Shown piece by piece: positions 39,521 through 48,162 of a stretch of DNA of 59,139 nt. The position numbers and the translations under genes were made by a program. Position 1 is the stretch's first letter, and each line of letters opens with the position of its first letter. Below the pieces are notes generated by a model. It was not told the DNA's origin and searched no databases. It saw only the letters and a list, made by a program, of their open reading frames with translations. Source of the stretch: Candidatus Omnitrophota bacterium (lineage in GTDB: Bacteria; Omnitrophota; Gorgyraeia; Aquiviventales; Aquiviventaceae); NCBI GenBank assembly GCA_016209275.1, contig JACQWM010000043.1:1-59139 (forward strand), written 5' to 3'.

Positions 39521-40851
39521 CGTCGCTCCTGGCTCGGCCCCCGCAGCACAAGCCGAATCGGCACGCCGGCCACCTGGGGACGGTCGTAGAGGTGTTTCAA
39601 TAGGTACTGTTGATAGGGGCGAGGGAGCCACCCGGTGGGGCGCAAATGGAGGCGCAGCTGATTCGGGCGGCCCGGGAGCCATTCCGCATGGTGCAGTCGG
39701 ATCACGCGGCCTCGCCATCGGGGTGGCGGGTGCGATTGCCAGGCCTTCGTGAGCCACGCGATGGCTTGCGTCTGATCCGCGCCGCGCTGGCAGGCCTTGG
39801 CCACGCGCAGGGCCAGCCGCAGGCTATCCACCACATGGAATCCGGTGGTGGCCGATGTGGCAATGACCGGCGCATACGGAACGGCCGAGGCCTGATGATG
39901 CACGCGCGAGGCCAGGTCGCGCTCGCTGCGCTCCCGCGCCTTGAGCAGATCCCATTTGTTGATCGCGATGACGCATCCGCATCCGGCGTCGGCGACGTGA
40001 TGCAGCATGCGCTGGTCATCGCGCGCGATCCCCAGCGTCGCGTCGAGCACGACCAGGGCGACGGTGCAATGGGCCAGGGCCTCCGTGGTGCGCGACATGG
40101 CGTAGTGATCGACCGGATCGCTGACTTTCCGACGGTGCCGCAGCCCTGCCGTATCAATCAGGCGGATGGCCGCGCCATCGAGGATCAGTTCGGTATCAAT
40201 CGCATCGCGCGTCGTGCCGGGGGTGGGACTGACGATGGCGCGCTCTTCGCGCAGCAGCGCATTGAGCAGCGAAGACTTGCCGACGTTTTGCCGCCCGACG
40301 ATAGCGACCGAGATCGTAGGGTCCGCGGCCTGCCCGTTCATCGCAGACCCCTTCTGGTCATGCACGATGCGGTCCAGCAATTCTCCCGCACCCCGACCGT
40401 GCAAGGCGGAAAGCGGCAGCGGATCCGGCAACCCCAGGGAAAAAAATTCCGGGGGCACGATCGCCCGGTCATCGAGTTTATTCACGGCCAGCGCGATCGG
40501 CTTATTCAGCGGGCGGAGGCGCTCAAGAATCATCAAGTCCGCAGGGATGAGCCCTTGCTGGGCATCACAGAGCAGCACGATACCATCGGCCTCTCGCAGG
40601 GCCTGCTGCACATGGCGCTGCACGGCGCGGCTCAGATCATGGGAGGGTTGAGGCTCCATGCCGCCGGCGTCAATCAGCGTGAGCGCTCTTCCCTGCCACA
40701 TCAGCGTGCCGAAGAGGCGGTCGCGCGTCGTGCCCCGCGTTGAGGAGACGACGGCTTTACGGCGGCCGAGCAGACGGTTGAAGAGCGTGGACTTTCCCAC
40801 ATTCGGTCGGCCCACCAACGCGATCCAAGGATGAGGGTAGCTTGTGGTCAT
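39517..40851 (-). CDS. der: Ribosome-assembly GTPase Der (EngA)
   Basis: A 444-residue protein with the diagnostic tandem GTPase domains. The first P-loop is GRPNVGKST at 14-22 with DAGGMEP as G3 and NKLD as G4. The second P-loop is GRQNVGKSS near residue 187 with DTAGLRHR and NKWD. A C-terminal KH-like domain ends the protein. Der is needed for 50S subunit assembly. The interdomain linker is short and acidic residues are few, which is common outside proteobacteria. ATGA overlap links it to plsY. Confidence 0.96.
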   Translation of the reverse strand: MTTSYPHPWIALVGRPNVGKSTLFNRLLGRRKAVVSSTRGTTRDRLFGTLMWQGRALTLIDAGGMEPQPSHDLSRAVQRHVQQALREADGIVLLCDAQQGLIPADLMILERLRPLNKPIALAVNKLDDRAIVPPEFFSLGLPDPLPLSALHGRGAGELLDRIVHDQKGSAMNGQAADPTISVAIVGRQNVGKSSLLNALLREERAIVSPTPGTTRDAIDTELILDGAAIRLIDTAGLRHRRKVSDPVDHYAMSRTTEALAHCTVALVVLDATLGIARDDQRMLHHVADAGCGCVIAINKWDLLKARERSERDLASRVHHQASAVPYAPVIATSATTGFHVVDSLRLALRVAKACQRGADQTQAIAWLTKAWQSHPPPRWRGRVIRLHHAEWLPGRPNQLRLHLRPTGWLPRPYQQYLLKHLYDRPQVAGVPIRLVLRGPSQERR

Positions 40852-40868
40852 GATGTGTATGGTGTGCC

Positions 40869-40905
40869 GCTGATTGCTGATCGTTGAACGCTGAGGGCTA
40901 ACTCA
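40869..40905. repeat. Word-like repeat between der and pgsA
   Basis: GCTGATTGCTGATCGTTGAA continues as CGCTGAGGGCTAACTCAG. It is built from GCTGA(T/G) words and a CTGAG/CTCAG inverted pair. The pgsA stop codon lies inside it. Confidence 0.65.
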
Positions 40906-41440
40906 GGGCGCGAATGCCCACCCGCACGTACGTGATGGCTGAGAGCATCGTGAAGCACGCCGCAATGATGATGACGGGCAGCTTCACCGGCAGTCCGAGC
41001 AGGACGACGGGAATGACCAGCATTTGCAGGAAGGTCGCCCATTTGCCGAGCCGGCTCGGACGGACATGCCACTTGCCTTTGAAGGCGAAGAGCACCACGG
41101 AGCCGACGGTGACCAAGGCGTCACGGCTGATCACGACCAGATTAAACCAGGCGGGGATGCGCAGCGCTGCCGGCAGCTCGCGGACGACGGAACAGGAAAT
41201 CAGCGCCGCCAAGATGAGGGTTTTATCCGCGATGGGATCGAGCAACGTGCCCAATTCCGTCTGCTGATTCTGGCGTCTGGCCAAGAATCCATCGGCGGCA
41301 TCGGAGGCCATCCCCACAAGGAAAATGCCGAGGGCCAGATAGCGGAGCCACTCGCGGGTGGGATGATAGTAGACAAAACACGCGATCAGCGCTGGCACCA
41401 ACAAGACTCGAAAAATCGATATCTTATTGGCCAAGCTCAT
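40898..41440 (-). CDS. pgsA: CDP-alcohol phosphatidyltransferase, PgsA-like
   Basis: A 180-residue membrane enzyme. The class signature is complete: D47-x2-D50-G51-x2-A54-R55-x8-G64-x3-D68-x3-D72. The start LANKISIFRVLLVPALIA is typical of CDP-diacylglycerol-glycerol-3-phosphate 3-phosphatidyltransferases, so PgsA is the most likely function. A phosphatidylinositol-phosphate synthase is a weaker alternative, given ino1 in the same window. About five hydrophobic segments follow. It is separated from the upstream lipoprotein gene by a perfect palindrome. Confidence 0.88.
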   Translation of the reverse strand: MSLANKISIFRVLLVPALIACFVYYHPTREWLRYLALGIFLVGMASDAADGFLARRQNQQTELGTLLDPIADKTLILAALISCSVVRELPAALRIPAWFNLVVISRDALVTVGSVVLFAFKGKWHVRPSRLGKWATFLQMLVIPVVLLGLPVKLPVIIIAACFTMLSAITYVRVGIRALS

Positions 41441-41451
41441 CGGAAACGATT

Positions 41452-41483
41452 GATCTCAGATATCGCGTGCGATATCTGAGATC
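41452..41483. repeat. Perfect 15-bp inverted repeat upstream of pgsA
   Basis: GATCTCAGATATCGC (41452-41466) and its exact complement (41469-41483) flank GT. It sits 12 bases before the pgsA start on the minus strand. There is no T-run. A related tandem GATATCA pair lies at 53426-53439, covering the stop of the THEP1-like gene. Confidence 0.85.
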
Positions 41484-41504
41484 GCTCGGAATACGGAGAC
41501 GTCC

Positions 41505-41879
41505 TTACTCCTTGTAGCGAAGCTCAACGCCGTGGTTCGGGCAATACTTGACGTCTTCAGCATAGGTTTCACCGCCCACCGGGCAGAACTTCACGCGTCC
41601 CGTGGCGGGAGGTGTTGAGACCGCTTGCTGCTTCGCTTGGCTTTCTTCCATCCCATGGCCAACCAAGCCGCCGGCCAATGCGCCCAACCCAGCACCTATC
41701 GCCGCCCCAGCGCCGGGACGGTCACTCTGGTTGCCGATAATCGCCCCTGTTCCAGCGCCGAGTGCTGACCCCAGCAGCGCGCCTTGCGTGGTCTTTGACT
41801 GGGCCGCCGTGCCCATCGTTTCACAGCCTGCCAAGACGACCGCCACAGCGGCAATGCCAAGCATTCCGATCCGATTCAT
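41505..41879 (-). CDS. Glycine-zipper lipoprotein with a CxxxxCP-type C-terminus
   Basis: A 124-residue predicted lipoprotein. ATG 41879 is 6 bases after AGGAGG. The lipobox VVLAGC puts the lipidated residue at C19. A glycine-zipper region follows (GALLGSALGAGTGAIIGNQS and AAIGAGLGALAGGLVGHG), as in outer-membrane proteins such as SlyB/OmpA-type YMGG repeats. The C-terminus has FCPVGGETYAEDVKYCPNHG, a two-cysteine motif resembling half of a zinc ribbon. It is probably anchored in the outer membrane and its function is unknown. It is followed on the minus strand by a palindrome and pgsA. Confidence 0.8.
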   Translation of the reverse strand: MNRIGMLGIAAVAVVLAGCETMGTAAQSKTTQGALLGSALGAGTGAIIGNQSDRPGAGAAIGAGLGALAGGLVGHGMEESQAKQQAVSTPPATGRVKFCPVGGETYAEDVKYCPNHGVELRYKE

Positions 41880-41901
41880 CATCTGCCTCCTGTATGGCAT
41901 T

Positions 41902-41930
41902 ACTGTAGCACGAAGCGCCTTCTAGTGCAA
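41902..41930 (-). promoter_or_regulatory. Possible promoter of the lipoprotein gene
   Basis: Minus-strand TTGCAC (41930-41925), 17 bases, TACAGT (41907-41902), overlapping the end of lepB. The match is modest (three and four of six). Confidence 0.45.
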
Positions 41931-42536
41931 GATCCGCCAGCGGGGGAGCGGCCAGAAGATGCACATCGCTCTGCCGATCACGAGCTTGCGAGGGACGAAA
42001 CCCCAGAACCGGCTATCGAGCGAGGCGGAGGAGTTATCGCCCAGCACAAAGTAGCAATCCTGCGGGACGGTGATGAGGGCATGCTCCGCCCCGTAGGGGC
42101 CGCGATTATAGTAGTAGTTCTTGTGGAAGATGCCGGCGCCATCCAGCGGCTGGCCGTTGACCAGCACTTTGCCGTCGCGGATTTCCACCGTCTCCCCGCC
42201 CGTCGCGACCAGGCGCTTGATGAAGGACCGTTTTCGCTCCTCCGGAAAGCGGAAGACGATGATGTCGCCGTGCTGCGGCGGCTGAAACCGATAGATGAAT
42301 TTGTTCACTAGGATGCGGTCACCCTCAATCAGCGTCAGGCGCATCGAGCCGGACGGGATTTTAAACGGCGCCATAATGAACGTGCGGATGATGAGGGCGA
42401 GGGCCACCGCCCACAGCAACGACTCGATATTTTCCCGAAGTGCAGACTTCGAAGGGCTGGACGCAGATTCCCGCGGGTTGCTGCGCGGATTGCCGCGGAT
42501 AAATCTGCGGACATCTGCGAAGAAATCAGCGGACAT
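41922..42536 (-). CDS. lepB: Signal peptidase I
   Basis: A 204-residue type I signal peptidase that removes signal peptides on the periplasmic face of the inner membrane. One membrane helix (SLLWAVALALIIRTFIMAPF) precedes the catalytic serine S64 in PSGSM. The general base is K107 in RSFIKRLVATGGE. Boxes GDNSSASLDSRFWG are also present. GGAGG lies 6 bases before ATG 42536. The first 25 codons read through a repeat of CGCAGAT/CCGCGGAT words, so the N-terminal residues MSADFFADVRRFIRGNPRSN are probably repeat-derived and unconserved. Confidence 0.94.
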   Translation of the reverse strand: MSADFFADVRRFIRGNPRSNPRESASSPSKSALRENIESLLWAVALALIIRTFIMAPFKIPSGSMRLTLIEGDRILVNKFIYRFQPPQHGDIIVFRFPEERKRSFIKRLVATGGETVEIRDGKVLVNGQPLDGAGIFHKNYYYNRGPYGAEHALITVPQDCYFVLGDNSSASLDSRFWGFVPRKLVIGRAMCIFWPLPRWRILH

Positions 42537-42546
42537 CTGCGTCCTC
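42461..42546. repeat. CCGCAGATG/GCGGATT word repeat covering the lepB start
   Basis: Repeated units ACGCAGATT, GCGCGGATT, CCGCGGATA, TCTGCGGAC and ATCTGCG run across the first codons of lepB up to the ribosome site. ATCTGCGGAC-type words occur in both orientations. Confidence 0.75.
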
Positions 42547-42548
42547 CA

Positions 42549-44345
42549 TTAGATTTTTAGCACGGCGAGGAAGGCTTCTTGGGGGATTTCGACGTTGCCG
42601 AATTGCTTCATGCGTTTTTTCCCTTCCGACTGGCGGTCCCACAGCTTGCGCTTGCGGCTGATGTCGCCGCCGTAACACTTCGCCGTGACGTTTTTCGCCA
42701 AGGGGCGCACACTTTCTCTGGCGATGATGTGGCTACCGACCGCGGCCTGGATGGCCACTTCGAAGAGCTGGCGCGGAATCAGGTCTTTCAGTTTCTCGGC
42801 GAGCCCCTTGCCCTTCTCATACGCTTGATCCTTGGGCACGATGGAGGAGAGCGGTTCGCAGATGCGTCCATTGAGCAGGATATCGAGCCTGACGAGCTTC
42901 GCCTCACGATAGCCGATCACCTCGTAGTCGAAGGAGCCATAGCCGCGCGTGAGCGACTTCAGCTTGTCGTAGAAGTCGATCAAAATTTCCGCCAGCGGCA
43001 TTGCAAACACCAGCTTCACGCGGGTCTCGCTCAGATATTCGGTGGATGTGTAGATGCCGCGTTTCTGGATGGCCAAATCCATCATGGCCCCGACGGATTC
43101 CGCCGGACACAGGATGACGGCTTTGACGAACGGCTCGCTCATCGACGTGATGGTTGAGGGCGAAGGAAAATCATTCGGGCGGTGGACTTCGATGGATGTG
43201 CCGCCATGGGTGGTGACGCGAAACACGACGCTGGGTGTGGTGAGGACAAGCCCCACCCCATATTCCCGCTCTAGCCGTTCTTGCACGATTTCCATGTGCA
43301 GCAAGCCCAAGAATCCGCACCGGAATCCCTGCCCCAAGGCGTCGGACTGCTCCGGCTCAAATTGAAACGCCGCATCGGTCAGCGCGAATTTTTCCATCGC
43401 GGCGCGCAAGGTCGTCAAATCTTGCGCATTGGCCGGATAGATGCCGGCGAAGACCATGGGTTTGAGATGCTGGAATCCCGGCAGCGGTGTCGTGGTCGGT
43501 CGGGCGGATTCTGTCACGGTATCTCCGGCGATGACATCATGCGGATGGCGGATGTTCGCGGTGAAATACCCCACCTCTCCGGCATGGAGCTCCCCGGTCT
43601 GCTCTGGCTTGGGGGCGAAGGTGCCGGTCTCCTGCACCTCAAACCGTTTCTTCGCGCTCATCAGAATAATCGGCACGCCTTTGCGGATGCTGCCGTTGAT
43701 CAGCCGGATGAACACGATGACGCCTTTATAGGCGTCGTATGTTGAATCAAAAATCAGCGCGGAGAGCGGCTCGGTGGGGGCGCCGCTCGGCGGCGGAATT
43801 TCTTTGACGACGCGCTCCAGCAGTTCCGGCACCCCGCGGCCTTCCTTCGCGCTAATCGGCGTGACCGCGATGTCATCGCGCCCCATCAAATGATGGATTT
43901 CGGTGATGGTCCGCTGCGGCTGCGCATTGGGCAGGTCGATCTTATTGATGACCGGAATCACCGCCAACCCGCGCTCGTGTGCCAGTTGGTAGTTGGCGAC
44001 GGTCTGCGCCTCGACACCCTGCCCGGCATCGACGACGAGAATGGTGCCCTCGCAGGCTTGCAGGCTCTTGGTGACCTCAAACGAAAAGTCGACATGCCCC
44101 GGGGTATCGATCAGATTCAAGACGTACTCCTGGCCGTCCTTGGCGTGGTAGTGTAACCGCACCGCGGAGGCTTTAATGGTAATGCCCCGCTCGCGCTCCA
44201 GGTCCATGTCATCCAGGAGCTGCTCGCGGAACTTGCGCTGATCGACCGCGCCGGTCATCTGCAGCAGCCGATCGGCCAGTGTTGATTTGCCGTGGTCGAT
44301 ATGCGCCACGATGCAGAAGTTTCGAATGCGTGAGAGGTCCGTCAT
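42549..44345 (-). CDS. lepA: Elongation factor 4 (LepA)
   Basis: A 598-residue translational GTPase from ATG 44345; a GTG 15 bases earlier is possible. G1 is AHIDHGKST (14-22), the switch region ERERGITIKASAVR is intact, G3 is DTPGHVDF and G4 is NKIDL. EF-G-like domains II, III and V follow, and the unique LepA C-terminal domain has AVGSHIIARESVRPLAKNVTAKCYGGDISRKRKLWD, read in pieces near residues 530-570. EF4 remodels stalled ribosomes and aids 30S biogenesis. lepB follows after 12 bases, the common lepA-lepB order. Confidence 0.96.
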   Translation of the reverse strand: MTDLSRIRNFCIVAHIDHGKSTLADRLLQMTGAVDQRKFREQLLDDMDLERERGITIKASAVRLHYHAKDGQEYVLNLIDTPGHVDFSFEVTKSLQACEGTILVVDAGQGVEAQTVANYQLAHERGLAVIPVINKIDLPNAQPQRTITEIHHLMGRDDIAVTPISAKEGRGVPELLERVVKEIPPPSGAPTEPLSALIFDSTYDAYKGVIVFIRLINGSIRKGVPIILMSAKKRFEVQETGTFAPKPEQTGELHAGEVGYFTANIRHPHDVIAGDTVTESARPTTTPLPGFQHLKPMVFAGIYPANAQDLTTLRAAMEKFALTDAAFQFEPEQSDALGQGFRCGFLGLLHMEIVQERLEREYGVGLVLTTPSVVFRVTTHGGTSIEVHRPNDFPSPSTITSMSEPFVKAVILCPAESVGAMMDLAIQKRGIYTSTEYLSETRVKLVFAMPLAEILIDFYDKLKSLTRGYGSFDYEVIGYREAKLVRLDILLNGRICEPLSSIVPKDQAYEKGKGLAEKLKDLIPRQLFEVAIQAAVGSHIIARESVRPLAKNVTAKCYGGDISRKRKLWDRQSEGKKRMKQFGNVEIPQEAFLAVLKI

Positions 44346-44373
44346 CGAATGTGAGCACACAGCTGAATATCAA

Positions 44374-45795
44374 TTATGGTTTCGAATCAGCGGCTACTCG
44401 AACACCCAGTGTAAGCAGTCGAGGTAGCTGGAATTTCTTCGGCGTCTCGGCGTAGATGCGGACGATGGGTTCGGTGCCGGAGCGGCGGAAGAGCATCCAA
44501 CTCTCATCCCGGCCGATGAGTTTGACTCCGTCCATGGTATTGACACTCGCCACCGGGACACCGGCAATCGTCTCTGGTGGCGAGTGCTTCAGCCGGGCAA
44601 ACAGCGCGTCCACTTGCGGCATTGTCAAATGCAAATCGCGCCGGCCGTAATGCCACTCGCCAAATTGCCGCTGCAGCTCCCGTAAGATCGCGGTGAGCGA
44701 TTTTTTCTGGACGGCCATCGCTTCCAGCACGAGCAGGCCGTTGACAATTCCATCGCGCTCCGGCAAGTAGCCCTTCACACCAATCCCTCCGGATTCCTCC
44801 CCGCCGATGGCCACATCCTCGCTCAGCATGAGTTTGGCAATATGTTTAAAGCCGACCGGCGTTTCGTAGAGTGCAACACCGAGGGCCTCCGCCATGCGAT
44901 TGATCATCATCGTATTGGACACCGTCTTGACGATGGCGCCCTTGACGCGGCGCTCCTGGATCAGATATTGAAGCATCACGCACATCATTTGCCCGGGGTT
45001 CAGCCAGGCGCCGCCGGGCCCAATGATGCCCAGGCGATCAGCGTCGCCGTCGTTGGCGATTCCCAGGTCCGCCCGGGTTCGTTTGACCGTTCCCATCAGT
45101 TCATCCAGGTTGGAGGCAATCGGTTCCGGCGCATGGCCTCCAAACCAAGCGTCAGGCGCGGGATGCAGTGTTTCGACGCGGCAGCGGCCGCCGGAGAGCA
45201 GCCGCTCGATGATGCGCCCGCCCGTCCCGTGCATCGAGTCGACGATGACCCGCAGCTTGGATCGGCGAATCGCGGCCACATCGATGAAGGAGGCGATCCC
45301 CCGGAGAAACAGCGGCATCATGTCGGCTCGCCGAACGAGCTTGTTCTTCAGGGCGGTCTCCAGCACGAGGCGTTTGGGCTCAGAGAGCCCGAGGTGCTGT
45401 TCAATGGCTGCGACCGTTTCGTTCGTCGCGGATCCCCCATACGATTCTTTGACCTTCATCCCGTTATAGCGGCCAGGATTATGGCTAGCCGTAATGACGA
45501 TGCCCAGCGGCAGGCGATTCGCGACCACGTAGCGGCTGACCGCGCAGGTGGGCACGGCCCCGGTGCTGACGATGCTGCGAATGCCATTGCCGGCGAGCAC
45601 CTCGCAGGCGGTCGTGGCGAAATAGTCCGACAGAAATCGAGTGTCGTGTCCGACCGCCACCGTGACGGGTTCGGCATGGCGTTTCACGACGTACTCCGCA
45701 ATGGCTTGTGCCACGATGCGGACATTCTGAGCGGTGAACTCCTCCGCCATCACGGCGCGCCAACCTTCCGTGCCAAATTTAATGGTCGTCGTCAT
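44374..45795 (-). CDS. Phosphoglucomutase/phosphomannomutase
   Basis: A 473-residue alpha-D-phosphohexomutase. The phosphoserine S104 sits in ITASHNPGRYNG. The metal loop is NDGDADRLG, the sugar-binding loop is GGEESGGIGVKG and the phosphate-binding loop is FRRSGTEPIVRIYAE. It interconverts hexose 1- and 6-phosphates. GEESGG is typical of glucose-specific and dual-specificity members, so the exact sugar is open. With the mannose-1-phosphate guanylyltransferase gene in the same run it may supply mannose 1-phosphate. It overlaps rpe by ATGA. Confidence 0.92.
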   Translation of the reverse strand: MTTTIKFGTEGWRAVMAEEFTAQNVRIVAQAIAEYVVKRHAEPVTVAVGHDTRFLSDYFATTACEVLAGNGIRSIVSTGAVPTCAVSRYVVANRLPLGIVITASHNPGRYNGMKVKESYGGSATNETVAAIEQHLGLSEPKRLVLETALKNKLVRRADMMPLFLRGIASFIDVAAIRRSKLRVIVDSMHGTGGRIIERLLSGGRCRVETLHPAPDAWFGGHAPEPIASNLDELMGTVKRTRADLGIANDGDADRLGIIGPGGAWLNPGQMMCVMLQYLIQERRVKGAIVKTVSNTMMINRMAEALGVALYETPVGFKHIAKLMLSEDVAIGGEESGGIGVKGYLPERDGIVNGLLVLEAMAVQKKSLTAILRELQRQFGEWHYGRRDLHLTMPQVDALFARLKHSPPETIAGVPVASVNTMDGVKLIGRDESWMLFRRSGTEPIVRIYAETPKKFQLPRLLTLGVRVAADSKP

Positions 45796-46454
45796 GCGGG
45801 TCCTCGCAGCGATTGAATGGCGTCTTTATAGGATGTTGAGCGGAACACATAGGTGCCGACGACGAAAATATTCGCTCCGGCTTGGCGGCATTGGCGGCCG
45901 GTGTCGGCATTGATCCCGCCGTCGACGGAAAGGTTTCCGGAAAACCACGTGCGCAGCTGCTGCACCTTGGGGACGACCTCCGGAAGAAAGGACTGGCCGC
46001 CGAACCCCGGCTCGACCGTCATCACCAGCAGCAAGTCCAGCTCTTCAAGAAACGGTTTCATGGCATCGGCGATGGTGCGCGGCCGCAAGGAGAGCCCCAC
46101 CCGGGCGCCGGATGTCCGGATCTCGCCCAGCGTCTTGCGCAGGAGCGCTTCATTGCGCAGCCCCTCAGCCTCGACGTGCACGGTGAGGTAATGCGCGCCA
46201 GCATCCACGAACGGTGTAATGTACGCTTCGGGGTGATCGATCATCAGGTGCACATCCAGCGGCAGATGACTGACGCGTCGGATGGCCTCGACGATGACCG
46301 GGCCCATAGTGAGGTTAGGCACAAAGTGCCCATCCATCACGTCGATGTGCAGCCAGTCCGCGCCGGCTTCTTCGACCTTTTTCACTTCTTCGGCCAGCCG
46401 GCCAAAATCACACGCCAGCAGACTCGGTGCGACCAGAATCCGACGGTCAACCAT
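45792..46454 (-). CDS. rpe: Ribulose-phosphate 3-epimerase
   Basis: A 220-residue TIM-barrel epimerase of the pentose phosphate pathway. Metal and catalytic residues are in LHIDVMDGHFVPNLTMGP, DVHLMIDHPEAYI and MTVEPGFGGQSF, and the second catalytic Asp is in VDGGINADT. Length and order are standard. It starts three bases after the M16 protease stop and overlaps the phosphohexomutase gene. Confidence 0.95.
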   Translation of the reverse strand: MVDRRILVAPSLLACDFGRLAEEVKKVEEAGADWLHIDVMDGHFVPNLTMGPVIVEAIRRVSHLPLDVHLMIDHPEAYITPFVDAGAHYLTVHVEAEGLRNEALLRKTLGEIRTSGARVGLSLRPRTIADAMKPFLEELDLLLVMTVEPGFGGQSFLPEVVPKVQQLRTWFSGNLSVDGGINADTGRQCRQAGANIFVVGTYVFRSTSYKDAIQSLRGPA

Positions 46455-46457
46455 GGG

Positions 46458-47738
46458 TCACCCGATTCGGCAGAGGTTCGCCAGTTGCGGCGTTTCCGTC
46501 TCAGCGATGGGGCCGCCAACCACTAAATGGATTTTCGGCGTCGTGAACAGGTGGCGGGCCACGCGTTGGATGTCGCGGGCGGTCACCTGCTCAAGATGCG
46601 CGAGCAGTTTTTCTGGCTGAGCGACGCGGCCGACCATGGCCGCTTGCTCGCCCATCCACAGCATGTGATCCATCGTATCTTCCAGTCCCATCAGCAGCTG
46701 TCCGGCGTAGTAGTCTTTGGCCCGGCGCAGCTCGGTGGGTCCGATGGGGGTCCGACGGATGCGCGACAGTTCAGTCATGATCGTTTGCATCGTCGCATGG
46801 AGCTTCTTGGTATCGCACCCGGCATAAATGATGAAGGCCCCGGTGTCCTCAAAACGTTTGATCTGGCTGCCGATTTCGTACACGAGTCCGCGCTTTTCCC
46901 GCACTTCCCGAAAAAGGCGCGAGGACATGTTCGCCCCGAGCACCACATGCAGCAGCTCCATCGCAAACCGATCCGGATGCGTGCGCGGCACCGCATACGT
47001 GCCCAAGCACAGGTGCGTTTGCTCCGTGTCTTTCTTCCAGAGGCGAACCTGGGGGCCGAAGCGGACCCGCGGGGCCCGACGAAATCTGGCCGATGGCCGC
47101 GGGGTCATGGCGCCCAGGGTTTGTCCCACGTGTCGGGCAATGACGCTGGGCTCCGCCGCCCCCACGCACGAGACGACGATATTTCGCGGCTGATACATTC
47201 CTCGCCAATAGCGGACGACATCCGATCGCCGGATGCGCCGAACGGAGTCCATGGTGCCGGAGAGCAGCGTGCCGAGGGGATGGTTCGGCCACAACAAGGC
47301 GCTGAGCAAGTCATGCACGTATTGGCCCGGCGCATCCTCGTACATGCGGATTTCTTCCACGATGACCTCGCGCTCCTTCTCCACATCGTTCGGCCTGAGG
47401 GTGGGGTGGCGGATCATGTCGGTGAGCACATCAACCGCCCGCCGCGTGAAGCGGGCCGGCACCTTCGCCATATAGCACGTAAATTCTTCGGCGGTAAATC
47501 CATTCAGGCTGCCGCCCACACCTTCGATGGCCTGCTTCAGGGCTTCGCACGAGCGGCGGCGCGTTCCTTTAAAGAGCAGGTGTTCGAGAAAATGCGAGAT
47601 GCCCGCATGCCGTTTCGATTCGTAGCGGCCGCCGGCCCTGACCCAGATGCCGACGGCCGTTGAGAGCGCATTCGGCATGGGCCGCTGCACGAGGCCCAGG
47701 CCATTCTTCAATGTGGCGAACTGATAGGGTGACTTCAT
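46458..47738 (-). CDS. M16-family zinc protease (processing-peptidase-like)
   Basis: A 426-residue insulinase-family peptidase from ATG 47738; ATG 47753 is an alternative inside ruvX. The inverted zinc motif H49-F-L-E52-H53 lies in GISHFLEHLLFKGT, and a distal Glu is in EREVIVEEI. The second half has the inactive-domain hallmark LREVREKRGLVYEIGS. Members of about this size resemble mitochondrial processing peptidase beta and YmxG/PqqL. No signal peptide is seen, so it is probably cytoplasmic. It begins one base after the ruvX stop. Confidence 0.93.
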   Translation of the reverse strand: MKSPYQFATLKNGLGLVQRPMPNALSTAVGIWVRAGGRYESKRHAGISHFLEHLLFKGTRRRSCEALKQAIEGVGGSLNGFTAEEFTCYMAKVPARFTRRAVDVLTDMIRHPTLRPNDVEKEREVIVEEIRMYEDAPGQYVHDLLSALLWPNHPLGTLLSGTMDSVRRIRRSDVVRYWRGMYQPRNIVVSCVGAAEPSVIARHVGQTLGAMTPRPSARFRRAPRVRFGPQVRLWKKDTEQTHLCLGTYAVPRTHPDRFAMELLHVVLGANMSSRLFREVREKRGLVYEIGSQIKRFEDTGAFIIYAGCDTKKLHATMQTIMTELSRIRRTPIGPTELRRAKDYYAGQLLMGLEDTMDHMLWMGEQAAMVGRVAQPEKLLAHLEQVTARDIQRVARHLFTTPKIHLVVGGPIAETETPQLANLCRIG

Positions 47739-47739
47739 G

Positions 47740-48162
47740 TTACGCCTGCTCATCGCGTTGGGTATCCAGATAATGCTGCAAGATCAACTGGGCAGCGACC
47801 CGGTCAATGACCTCTTTGCGCTTCTGGCGCGGCACATCCATGGCGATCAGGGTGCGTTCCCCCTGCACCGTCGTCAGGCGCTCATCGGCTGTCTGAATCG
47901 GGATGGTGACGCGCCGGCGCAAGGCCTCGACAAAGACGGTGACTTTTTTGGCTTGCGGTCCCTCAGCGCCTCGCAGGGTCAGCGGCAAGCCGACGACGAT
48001 GCCTTCAACGTGATGCGAATCCACCAAGGCGAGAATCGCCGCCGCATCCTTGGCGAGGGTGCGACGCTCAATCACGGTGACAGGTTGGGCGGTCAGCCCA
48101 AGCGCGTCGCTCATGGCCACGCCGATCCGACGGTCGCCCACATCAAGCCCCAGCATCCGCAT
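47740..48162 (-). CDS. ruvX: Holliday junction resolvase-like RNase YqgF/RuvX
   Basis: A 140-residue RNase H-fold protein. ATG 48162 shares a base with the preceding stop (TAATG); ATG 48156 is also possible. The first catalytic Asp is D7 in LGLDVGDRRIGVAMSD, and later active-site residues are in GIVVGLPLTLRG, TADERLTT and a C-terminal DRVAAQLILQHYL. YqgF proteins process the 5' end of 16S rRNA in E. coli, despite the older resolvase name. Confidence 0.93.
   Translation of the reverse strand: MRMLGLDVGDRRIGVAMSDALGLTAQPVTVIERRTLAKDAAAILALVDSHHVEGIVVGLPLTLRGAEGPQAKKVTVFVEALRRRVTIPIQTADERLTTVQGERTLIAMDVPRQKRKEVIDRVAAQLILQHYLDTQRDEQA

Noticed and set aside
39521-39757. N-terminal extension of plsY
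   Set aside because: Lies inside der, is Pro/Ala-rich, and lacks the membrane pattern that starts at ATG 39520.
39610-40743. Plus-strand open frame (377 codons) opposite der
   Set aside because: Antisense shadow of a two-domain GTPase; no start signal and no family similarity.
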